Source: Gammaproteobacteria bacterium UBA6173 (lineage in GTDB: Bacteria > Pseudomonadota > Gammaproteobacteria > Pseudomonadales > Pseudohongiellaceae). From it: a DNA stretch of 31,216 nt. The stretch covers positions 1 to 31,216 of the forward strand of contig DITX01000120.1 of NCBI GenBank assembly GCA_002422225.1, given 5' to 3'. This document shows positions 8,361-15,659 of this stretch, piece by piece; position 1 is the first letter of the stretch; each line of letters opens with the position of its first letter. The translations under genes and the position numbers were made by a program. The notes under the pieces are model-generated. The model saw nothing but the letters and a program-made list of their open reading frames with translations, was not told where the DNA came from and did no database searches.

Positions 8361-10013
8361 ATGAGTTCAATTGCCAACGTTATCGCGATTAGCCGCGAAA
8401 GACCTGTTTATCCCCAGTCACTTTCGCGCTGGCATGCCAAAACTGCCGGTCGACCACTGCTGCGCCTGGTGCTGAGTTTTTACTCGCCAGATGGCAATGA
8501 GGTGGCGATGCCGCTGGCAAGCATTTCAGCATATCTGAAGCGCGATTTCCCTTGGGTCGAACTGCATTTGTGTCCGATTTTGATTTTGCGTGATGAACAA
8601 GCTTATTCGCCGGAGAATTTTGCGGCATCTATCGCTGCACTTGAGCCGGACCTCGTTGCATTCTCCGTGATGAGTCCTCACTGGTTCCCGATGGGACCTT
8701 ATTTTGAGCAGATCAAAAAGTTGCTACCAGAAACTGCCATTTGTATCGGTGGTTATCAGGCCATGTTGTCCCAACAACAGACAATCGAGAACCGCAACAT
8801 CGACTTCATCTGTACGGGTGATGGCGAGTATGCCATGGGCAATCTGGTACAATTTATGCGTGGCAGCAAAGACGGCCCCGTCGATGGCATGTGGGAGCGC
8901 ATGGCGGATGACAGCGTTGTTGAGACTGAACCGCACCAGATTGGTGATCTTGCTGCTTTGCCGTTCCCGGACTATGACATCTTTGAAAAGGAAGACGGTT
9001 TTAACAACGTAAACACCTCTATTTTTGGGCCTAAGGAAAAACTGGTGCTGCCAGTCATGACGGGCCGCGGTTGTCCTTACCGTTGCACGTATTGCTGTAA
9101 TACGCCCATATTGGATGGCTGGAAAAATAAAAAAGAGTTTTTGAGAAAATATGAGCCGCAGGCCATGGTCGATGAGCTGATCAGGCTGCGAGACAAATAC
9201 GGCGTCGGCTATTTCGAATTCTGGGATGAGTTGTTCCTGTCGAATCTGAAATTTGTGAATGCCTTTTTTGATCTGTACAAAGAACAGGTTGGGCTGCCTT
9301 TTTCAATCAATTCACGTGTTGAGGTGATGAATGAAAAATTCTGCGAAAAGGCGGCCGCTGCCGGTTGCCATACCATCTGGTTTGGTATTGAAAGTGGTGA
9401 TGAAACCTATCGCAGCAAGATGCTTGGTAGAAAGATGACCAACGAACAAGTAATTATTGCAGCCGATAATTGCAAAAAGGCCGGCATCAATCGCTTGACC
9501 TTCAATATTGTTGGTATGCCGCTGGAAACCGCAGAAAATATGCGGCAGACGCTTGAACTCAACCGCATCATTGCCCCGGAGTTTTTCTTCTTTTTTAACT
9601 ATATCCCTTTACGTGGCACACCTCTTTACGAAGTGGCGGAGCGTGAGGGATTGCTGCTCCACGATAGAAAAAGTCTGCACTATCTGTCAGGCGCGTTAAA
9701 CCGCAGATTCTTACTCAACTTGAAAGAATGTCCTGATCTGCTGAGCCAAGATGAATTTGAATCCATCTGCTTTGAGATGCTGGATTTTCAGGAAAAAAAT
9801 AATCGTCTGAGTTTTGCCGATGGCGAGGACGCGCCGCGTATTGTCAAAGCTGAAAATGATTCAGCCAAGCAGCCAGCCGAGGTGTCTGCAGTGGCAGTAG
9901 AGGAAAGTGACCATGTGGAAGCTGAACTTGAATTCAATACGCTCGATCAACTGGCGGTGAAACAGCAGCGCTCCTTGATGAGCAGCCTCAGGGGACTGTT
10001 CCGCAGCCCTTGA
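8361..10013 (+). CDS. Radical SAM protein with N-terminal B12-binding-like domain
   Basis: A 550-residue protein of the B12-binding-domain radical SAM class. About the first 150 residues form a Rossmann-like domain ending in GGYQAML and a GDGEYAMGNL segment typical of this class. The DxHxxG cobalamin lower-ligand motif is not present, which is common in the class. The radical SAM cluster motif is CPYRCTYC, Cys238, Cys242 and Cys245. FGIESGDE and NIVGMPLETAENM are later SAM-barrel motifs. The last about 70 residues are acidic and probably disordered (roughly 500-535), ending in a short basic tail. I chose the ATG at 8361, preceded by TGAGGAAG, over an in-frame GTG at 8307. It is divergent from the nitroreductase and has no operon partner, so the substrate is unknown. 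Methyl transfer, ring closure or C-C bond chemistry are all possible. Confidence 0.85.
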   Translation: MSSIANVIAISRERPVYPQSLSRWHAKTAGRPLLRLVLSFYSPDGNEVAMPLASISAYLKRDFPWVELHLCPILILRDEQAYSPENFAASIAALEPDLVAFSVMSPHWFPMGPYFEQIKKLLPETAICIGGYQAMLSQQQTIENRNIDFICTGDGEYAMGNLVQFMRGSKDGPVDGMWERMADDSVVETEPHQIGDLAALPFPDYDIFEKEDGFNNVNTSIFGPKEKLVLPVMTGRGCPYRCTYCCNTPILDGWKNKKEFLRKYEPQAMVDELIRLRDKYGVGYFEFWDELFLSNLKFVNAFFDLYKEQVGLPFSINSRVEVMNEKFCEKAAAAGCHTIWFGIESGDETYRSKMLGRKMTNEQVIIAADNCKKAGINRLTFNIVGMPLETAENMRQTLELNRIIAPEFFFFFNYIPLRGTPLYEVAEREGLLLHDRKSLHYLSGALNRRFLLNLKECPDLLSQDEFESICFEMLDFQEKNNRLSFADGEDAPRIVKAENDSAKQPAEVSAVAVEESDHVEAELEFNTLDQLAVKQQRSLMSSLRGLFRSP

Positions 10014-10033
10014 GGCATGGCAGCTTGACAATG

Positions 10034-11440
10034 TTAACTGGCCGGGGCGTCAGTAAATTGCGCCCGCTCCAGTTTGAGCACACGCCGGAATGTAATCCAC
10101 GATAACAACGCCATCAACACATTGCCGATAGATGCGCCGACAAAAAAGCCCGGCAATCCTGCCACCTCACTACCAATCCACGCCAGTGGCACAATAAACA
10201 GAAAAAACCGTGCAATGCTCAGGTACAGTGCAATCATCGGTTTGTGCATGGCATTAAGCGCTGAATTGCAAAGGATGATGACCCCCTGCATTCCGTAGCC
10301 CAGGGGCATTATCCAGAGATACAGTTTGATGATGTTGGCAACAGAGTCGTCGCGGGTAAACACGGCGGCAATCAAACCGGCACTGAGCGCCATCAGCGCA
10401 TAAATCAGCAATTGCCAAGTCAATACAAACCGCAAGGACGTGCGACAAGCCTCTTCGATACGATCGATGCGCCCGGCGCCCAGATTCTGGCTCACAAACG
10501 GCGGGAGTGTGCTTGAGAGCGCCAGAATAACTAGGCAGGCAATCGATTCAAGCCGCGAACCCACACCAAAAGCAGCTACCGCAGTTTCACCATAACTGGC
10601 AACAATCGCGGTCAATACGCCACTCGCGATCGGTGTCAGCATATTGGAGCCGGATGCCGGGATACCAATTTTTAACATTTCCAGTGCTGAGGTTTTGAAC
10701 ACGGGGCCGGACGGCAGACCCTTGTAAATCAATTCATGGCGAATAGCCAAAAAATAAAATAGGAAGATAACACCTGCGATCCACGAGATCAGGGTTGCCC
10801 AGGCGGCACCGGCAATGCCCAGCGCAGGTATTGGCCCCAGACCAAATACCATCAGTGGCGTGAGCACCGCATTGATGAGACCGGAGCCTGCCATCAGCAT
10901 ACTGGCCGTGCGGGTATCTCCGTTGGCGCGCAGTACCGAATTGGCGCAGATAATCGCAACCAGCAGGACACTGGTTGGCATCCATATATCCATATATTCG
11001 CGAATGACCGGCAGGAGTGTGGTGGATGCTCCCAGCGCCAGAAAAATCTGATCCATAAATAGATAGGCGGTGGCGGCCAATAAGCCCGACAACACTATTG
11101 CCACATAGTTGGTGACCGTTGAAGCCTGTTTGGCTTTTTCGGTTTCGCCACGCCCTATGTATTTGGCAACCACAGCTGAGGTGCCAATACTCAGACCTAT
11201 CGCGAGGCTCATGATGGTAAATGTGACCGGAAAGGTGAAGCTGATGGCAGACAGTGCTTCGGTACCCAGCAGACTAACAAACAATGTATCGACAAGGCTG
11301 AAGCTGAACATCATGACCATGCCCACAATCATTGGGATGGTCATGCTGATCAGGATGGGAGTGATTGGGCCGTCAGTCAGTTTCTGTCGCGTATTGGATT
11401 TTTTTTTCTGGTTATTGTCGAGCGCTGCGTTTGCTGCCAT
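10034..11440 (-). CDS. MATE-family multidrug/toxin efflux transporter
   Basis: A 468-residue inner-membrane antiporter of the MATE family, which exports organic cations or other small molecules using a Na+ or H+ gradient. The length and the two pseudo-symmetric six-helix halves match the family. The N-terminal half begins with PILISMTIPMIVGMVMMFSFSLVDTLFVSLLG, the second with MLKIGIPASGSNML, and both contain the usual GxG and Pro-rich turns. A basic N-terminal stretch (NQKKKSNTRQK) should be cytoplasmic. It lies 33 bp downstream of the suhB homologue on the same strand and may be cotranscribed. It is convergent with the radical SAM gene. The substrate cannot be assigned. Confidence 0.92.
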   Translation of the reverse strand: MAANAALDNNQKKKSNTRQKLTDGPITPILISMTIPMIVGMVMMFSFSLVDTLFVSLLGTEALSAISFTFPVTFTIMSLAIGLSIGTSAVVAKYIGRGETEKAKQASTVTNYVAIVLSGLLAATAYLFMDQIFLALGASTTLLPVIREYMDIWMPTSVLLVAIICANSVLRANGDTRTASMLMAGSGLINAVLTPLMVFGLGPIPALGIAGAAWATLISWIAGVIFLFYFLAIRHELIYKGLPSGPVFKTSALEMLKIGIPASGSNMLTPIASGVLTAIVASYGETAVAAFGVGSRLESIACLVILALSSTLPPFVSQNLGAGRIDRIEEACRTSLRFVLTWQLLIYALMALSAGLIAAVFTRDDSVANIIKLYLWIMPLGYGMQGVIILCNSALNAMHKPMIALYLSIARFFLFIVPLAWIGSEVAGLPGFFVGASIGNVLMALLSWITFRRVLKLERAQFTDAPAS

Positions 11441-11473
11441 GTCAGGCCGTCATTATGAGAAGTATCAGGGTGA

Positions 11474-12262
11474 TCAGGCCTGGGCTTTCAGGGTCTGCCG
11501 GATCTGAAGCAGATGTTTAAAACACTTGGGGTTGCCAAATAACATTTCCTTGCTGCCCTGGGTCTGCGGGTTTCCTTGCGCATCGCTGAGCAGTGCGCCG
11601 GATTCCAGCAGAATGAGTTGAGCTGCTGCCAGTGAGGTGTGATGTTGCTGTCGACACCAGCCGGCGTCAAGACGGCCTGCCGCAACATAGACCATGTCCA
11701 GCGCGGGGCATCCGCTCATGCGCAGGTGCACGGGCAAAGCGAGTAATTGGGACTGCAGCTGCGGTAGAAAATCATCCTCTGATGACTGTTCAGGATCCAG
11801 CGCCACAAATGCATTTTCCAGGTTAAGCATTTTCCCGATACGCACCCGACTATCGTTGAGCTGGGCGCCGTCGCCGCGGCTGGCACTAAATTCCTGATTG
11901 TTGACAGGGTTCAGTACCACACCATGGGTAATGCCTTTTGGCGTTTTTAAAGCCAGTGATATGCAGAATGAGCCAAAACCTTTGTAAAAGTTGCGGTTGC
12001 TCACCAGTGGATCAATCAGCCAGACATGATCCTTGTCTGCGCCTGCGATAAAACCACTCAGACGCGAGTCAATGCTGTAGTCTGGATACGCCTTTTGTAG
12101 ATGGTAAAGAATGGTACGCTCGGCATCCAGATCCATACTGGTCACCAGTGTGCCATTTTTATCTTCAATAACGTTGACCCGATCAAGTCGGTCACTGACG
12201 TGGATGATTTGTTCTGCAGCGCCGCGCGCCGCCCGAAGGGCAATATTGATAACAGGATGCAT
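11474..12262 (-). CDS. suhB: SuhB homologue with a degenerate inositol monophosphatase active site
   Basis: A 262-residue member of the inositol monophosphatase family, recognised by MHPVINIALRAARGAAEQI, RGDGAQLN and ALDMVYVAAGRLD. It aligns almost residue for residue with E. coli SuhB, and trmJ is divergent next door, as in many Gammaproteobacteria. The metal-binding residues are gone. The catalytic Glu-Glu of EESG is Arg67-Leu68, DPLDGTTNF is DPLVSNRNF (Asp87 to Val), and the C-terminal WD is Thr209-Ser210. Only Asp84 remains. Phosphatase activity is therefore unlikely. E. coli SuhB also works non-catalytically as a partner of the NusA/B/E/G complex in rRNA transcription antitermination, which could be the retained role. 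The ATG at 12262 fits family length. An in-frame ATG at 12358 lies upstream of the predicted promoter. Confidence 0.85.
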   Translation of the reverse strand: MHPVINIALRAARGAAEQIIHVSDRLDRVNVIEDKNGTLVTSMDLDAERTILYHLQKAYPDYSIDSRLSGFIAGADKDHVWLIDPLVSNRNFYKGFGSFCISLALKTPKGITHGVVLNPVNNQEFSASRGDGAQLNDSRVRIGKMLNLENAFVALDPEQSSEDDFLPQLQSQLLALPVHLRMSGCPALDMVYVAAGRLDAGWCRQQHHTSLAAAQLILLESGALLSDAQGNPQTQGSKEMLFGNPKCFKHLLQIRQTLKAQA

Positions 12263-12308
12263 GGTGTCCGCTGTTTCTGATCTGGTTGCTGTTAAGGCTG
12301 CTAGGCAT

Positions 12309-12320
12309 GTTTTCGAAAAC
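12309..12320. repeat. 12-bp perfect palindrome at the predicted suhB transcription start
   Basis: GTTTTCGAAAAC is a perfect palindrome beginning a few bases downstream of the predicted suhB -10 box. Its position overlaps the expected start of transcription, so it could be an operator or part of a 5' hairpin. No known regulator consensus was recognised. Confidence 0.4.
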
Positions 12321-12326
12321 GGCGCA

Positions 12327-12335
12327 ATCATAGCA
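12327..12335 (-). promoter_or_regulatory. Extended -10 promoter of the suhB homologue
   Basis: The minus strand reads TGCTATGAT, an extended -10 element. A TTGAGG about 20 bp further upstream is a poor -35 at non-optimal distance. Transcription would begin near 12320, leaving a leader of about 58 nt before the ATG at 12262. This argues against translation from the in-frame ATG at 12358. Confidence 0.45.
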
Positions 12336-12363
12336 AAATGCTGGCAGTCAGTCCTCAACTAGT

Positions 12364-12372
12364 TGTTATAAT
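12364..12372 (+). promoter_or_regulatory. Extended -10 promoter of trmJ-tex
   Basis: TGTTATAAT is a perfect -10 hexamer with an extended TG. No good -35 is seen. It overlaps the 10-bp palindrome CAACTAGTTG at 12356-12365. Transcription would start near 12379, ahead of all candidate trmJ start codons. With the suhB promoter it forms a compact divergent control region of about 150 bp. Confidence 0.5.
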
Positions 12373-12412
12373 CCCCAGCCTTTAAAACCAACCAACCGGT
12401 AAACGTAAGCCG

Positions 12413-13285
12413 GTGAGCCTTTGGAGTTTGATTTTGAGCAGATCGACGGTGCCAGTGATTGACTCTGATTCTCTGCCGGATTTTGACAATATCGCGGTGG
12501 TGTTGGTGCAGACATCGCACCCAGGCAACATCGGAGCAGCTGCCAGGGCTCTGAAAAATATGGGGATTTCCAATCTCAGACTGGTCGCCCCGAGAACTGA
12601 ATTCCCCAGTGACGAGGCGACATGGCGGGCGGCGTCTGCCACAGATGTTCTGGAGAAAGCCCGAGTATTTGACACCATGAACGATGCCGTTGCTGACTGT
12701 GGCCTGATCATCGGCGCCAGCGCGCGTTCGCGTAGAATCCCCTGGCCGGTGCTGACGCCGCGTCAATGTGCTAACCACGTTGTATTGGATGCTGGTAAAA
12801 ACCGGGTTGCGCTGGTGTTTGGCCGAGAAGATACCGGGCTGAGCAACGAAGAGCTTCAATTGTGTCACTACCATGTGCAGATTCCAGCCAACCCGGAGTA
12901 CAGTTCTCTCAATCTGGCGGCCGCCGTGATGGTCGTCTGCTATGAGGTGCGCGTGGCGATGTTGGAGCGTCTGGCACCTGAGGGCAGCGAGCTTGCACAA
13001 CGCGACCAGCGTTTTGCCGACGACGCGCTTTACAATCCAGACAACGAAGTGGAGTTCTGGGATGTGCCAAAAGCCGATGCTCATCAATTGGAGTTGTTTT
13101 ACGAACATCTTGAAAAGACCTTGGTCGAGCTTACCTTTCACAAGCCGGAAAACCCGCGTTTGCTGATGCAGCGCATGCGTCGGCTTTTTACGCGTATTCG
13201 CCCGGATACCATGGAAATAAACGTTCTGCGTGGCGTACTCACCTATGTGGATCACCACGTCAAACTTGCCAACAAAAAGGATTAG
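12413..13285 (+). CDS. trmJ: tRNA (cytidine/uridine-2'-O-)-methyltransferase TrmJ
   Basis: A SPOUT-class methyltransferase that 2'-O-methylates the nucleotide at position 32 of the anticodon loop of several tRNAs. The knotted SAM-binding fold is shown by the N-terminal VLVQTSHPGNIGAAARALKN, the central LVFGREDTGLSNEEL and IPANPEYSSLNLAAAV, all well conserved. About 100 C-terminal residues form the helical extension typical of bacterial TrmJ. The start is uncertain. GTG at 12413 gives 290 aa with a roughly 25-residue extension before the first strand; TTG at 12434, seven bases after a GGAG, gives a more usual N-terminus. The divergent suhB neighbour supports orthology. The stop is 9 bp before tex, so the two probably form an operon. 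Confidence 0.93.
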   Translation: MSLWSLILSRSTVPVIDSDSLPDFDNIAVVLVQTSHPGNIGAAARALKNMGISNLRLVAPRTEFPSDEATWRAASATDVLEKARVFDTMNDAVADCGLIIGASARSRRIPWPVLTPRQCANHVVLDAGKNRVALVFGREDTGLSNEELQLCHYHVQIPANPEYSSLNLAAAVMVVCYEVRVAMLERLAPEGSELAQRDQRFADDALYNPDNEVEFWDVPKADAHQLELFYEHLEKTLVELTFHKPENPRLLMQRMRRLFTRIRPDTMEINVLRGVLTYVDHHVKLANKKD

Positions 13286-13294
13286 ATAAAACGT

Positions 13295-15622
13295 ATGTCA
13301 TTGATGTTTGATCAGATAGCTGAAGAAATTGCTGCGCGCCCGGAACAGGTTGCCGCAACGGTTGCCATGTTGGATGACGGCGCTACTGTGCCCTTTATTG
13401 CACGTTATCGCAAAGAGGTGACTGGGGGACTGGACGATATACAGTTACGTAAACTTCAGGAGCGCTTGCTGTATCTGCGTGAATTGGATGACAGGCGTGA
13501 TGCCATCATAAAAAGTATTGCGGAACAACAGAAGCTGACGCCAGAGCTGGAGGCACAGCTACGGGCTGCATCCACTAAAACCACCCTTGAAGATCTGTAT
13601 CTGCCCTACAAACCCAAGCGCCGTACACGTGCACAGATTGCCCGTGAAGCCGGATTGCAGGCGCTTGCCGATGCGCTGTTTACCAACCCTGCACTGAATC
13701 CGGAGCAGGAAGCTGCCGCATTTGTAAACGCAGAACTGGGTGTCGCAGATGTCAAAGCGGCACTGGAAGGCGCGCGCTACATTTTGATTGAACAATTTGG
13801 TGAAGATGCAAGCTTGCTGGGTCGACTGCGCGACTATTTTTGGAACAGCGCGCACTTGATGTCGGAATTGATTGTTGGCAAAGAGCAAGAAGGCGCCAAG
13901 TACCGCGATTATTTTGACTTCTCCGAAGCGGTCACCAAAATTCCATCACACCGTACCATGGCACTGTTTCGTGCGCGCAATGAAGGCATACTGAATCTCA
14001 AAATTGAAATCCCGGTCAACCCGGACGCACCGCCCGTCAAACACCCGTGCGAAGCCATGATTGCCAATCACTGGCAGATCAAGGATCAGGGACGTGCAGC
14101 AGACAGCTGGCTGCAAGACGTGGTGCGTTGGACCTGGCGAGTGAAAGTCCACACACATTTGCAGACCGATTTTCTGACCGAGCTGCGCGATCAGGCAGAA
14201 ACCGATGCCATTGGAGTATTTGCGCGCAACATCAAGGATCTGCTGCTGGCCGCGCCTGCCGGCAAAAAAGTGACTATCGGTTTGGACCCTGGCTTGCGCA
14301 CCGGCGTGAAGGTAGCGGTTGTTGATGAGACCGGCAAGGTGCTGGATCACGGTGCCATTTTTCCAAATGCGCCACAAAACAAAATTGAAGAAGCAGCGCT
14401 GGTGTTGAAGAAGTTGTGCGAAAAGTACAATGCGCAACTGATCAGTATTGGTAACGGAACGGCATCACGTGAAACGGACAGTTTTGTTGCGCAATTCTGT
14501 AAAGCGTTTCCGCAATTCAAGGTTAAAAAAGTGATTGTGAATGAGTCTGGCGCTTCTATTTATTCGGCGTCGGAGTTTGCGTCACTGGAGCTGCCGGATT
14601 TGGATGTGACAATTCGTGGTGCGGTGTCTATCGCGCGGCGTTTGCAGGATCCCTTGGCGGAGCTGGTCAAAATTGAACCAAAATCTATCGGCGTGGGTCA
14701 GTATCAGCACGACGTCAGCCAGGTGAAATTGTCACGCTCTCTTGATGCGGTGGTGGAGGATTGCGTAAACGCGGTGGGCGTGGATATCAATACCGCCTCA
14801 GCACCTTTGTTGAAGCGGGTGTCGGGATTAACGCAGACACTGGTCAACAATATTCTTGAATTCCGAGACAAAAATGGTCAGTTCCGTACCCGTGAGCAGT
14901 TAAAAAAGGTGCCACGCTTTGGCGAAAAATCGTTTGAATTGGCAGCCGGTTTTTTACGCGTGCAAGAAAGTGAAAATCCTCTGGATGCCTCATCGGTGCA
15001 TCCTGAGTCCTATGCGTTGGTAGAAGAGATCGCGCGCCGCCATGGTCGAAGTGTCAAGTCGTTGATCGGTGATGGTGCTTTTTTGCGTAGCCTGAAAGCC
15101 AGTGATTATGTCTCGGAAAAATACGGTCTGCCCACGGTTCAGGACATTTTGCGTGAACTGGAAAAACCAGGTCGTGACCCGCGTGGCGAATTTGTCACCG
15201 CTGAGTTAAAGGAAGGTGTGGAAGAGCTCAAGGATCTTGTGCCCGGCATGACCTTGGAAGGCACGGTGACCAATGTCACCAATTTTGGGGCGTTTGTAGA
15301 TATTGGCGTGCATCAGGATGGTCTGGTGCATATCTCGGCATTGTCGGAAAAATTTGTCAAAGATCCGCATGAAGTGGTGAAAGCCGGGCAAATTGTGAAG
15401 GTCAAAGTGTTGGAGGTTGATCGCGAGCGTAAGCGTATTGCGCTCACCATGCGTTTGTCTGATCCGTTGCCAACCGAAGGAGCACCCAAAGGTGCCCGAC
15501 CCGCACCAACAACCGCTGAGTCGGCAAAGCGTAAAAAAGATTTTGATGCGGCGGCGCAAAACAAACGATCAACCGGCACGATGGCTTCGTTGTTTGAGCA
15601 GGCCTTGAAGAATAAAAAATAG
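13295..15622 (+). CDS. tex: Tex-family S1 RNA-binding transcription accessory protein
   Basis: A 775-residue Tex protein, a nucleic-acid-binding factor related to eukaryotic Spt6 and linked to transcription or RNA metabolism. The order of domains is normal. There is an N-terminal helical region containing PFIARYRKEVTGGLDD. A YqgF/RNase H-like domain starts near residue 325 with IGLDPGLRTG. A helix-hairpin-helix region lies at about 488-540 (NTASAPLLKRVSGL). An S1 domain lies at about 651-720 (EGTVTNVTNFGAFVDIG, RKRIALTMRLSD). A Lys/Ala-rich tail follows. The length fits the family. The ATG lies 9 bp after the trmJ stop, with no strong Shine-Dalgarno, which suggests coupling to trmJ. It is convergent with the FecA-like receptor 37 bp away. 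Confidence 0.96.
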   Translation: MSLMFDQIAEEIAARPEQVAATVAMLDDGATVPFIARYRKEVTGGLDDIQLRKLQERLLYLRELDDRRDAIIKSIAEQQKLTPELEAQLRAASTKTTLEDLYLPYKPKRRTRAQIAREAGLQALADALFTNPALNPEQEAAAFVNAELGVADVKAALEGARYILIEQFGEDASLLGRLRDYFWNSAHLMSELIVGKEQEGAKYRDYFDFSEAVTKIPSHRTMALFRARNEGILNLKIEIPVNPDAPPVKHPCEAMIANHWQIKDQGRAADSWLQDVVRWTWRVKVHTHLQTDFLTELRDQAETDAIGVFARNIKDLLLAAPAGKKVTIGLDPGLRTGVKVAVVDETGKVLDHGAIFPNAPQNKIEEAALVLKKLCEKYNAQLISIGNGTASRETDSFVAQFCKAFPQFKVKKVIVNESGASIYSASEFASLELPDLDVTIRGAVSIARRLQDPLAELVKIEPKSIGVGQYQHDVSQVKLSRSLDAVVEDCVNAVGVDINTASAPLLKRVSGLTQTLVNNILEFRDKNGQFRTREQLKKVPRFGEKSFELAAGFLRVQESENPLDASSVHPESYALVEEIARRHGRSVKSLIGDGAFLRSLKASDYVSEKYGLPTVQDILRELEKPGRDPRGEFVTAELKEGVEELKDLVPGMTLEGTVTNVTNFGAFVDIGVHQDGLVHISALSEKFVKDPHEVVKAGQIVKVKVLEVDRERKRIALTMRLSDPLPTEGAPKGARPAPTTAESAKRKKDFDAAAQNKRSTGTMASLFEQALKNKK

Positions 15623-15659
15623 TTTGAGCGGATGTTGCGGCCACACTATCCTCTATCCA

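Noticed and set aside
12263..12358. 32-residue N-terminal extension of the SuhB homologue
   Set aside because: It overlaps the predicted suhB promoter, and MHPVINIA at 12262 matches the standard SuhB start.
12359..13258. A 299-codon minus-strand open frame
   Set aside because: It is antisense to trmJ, which has clear SPOUT motifs and an extended -10 promoter; the minus-strand product has no family features.
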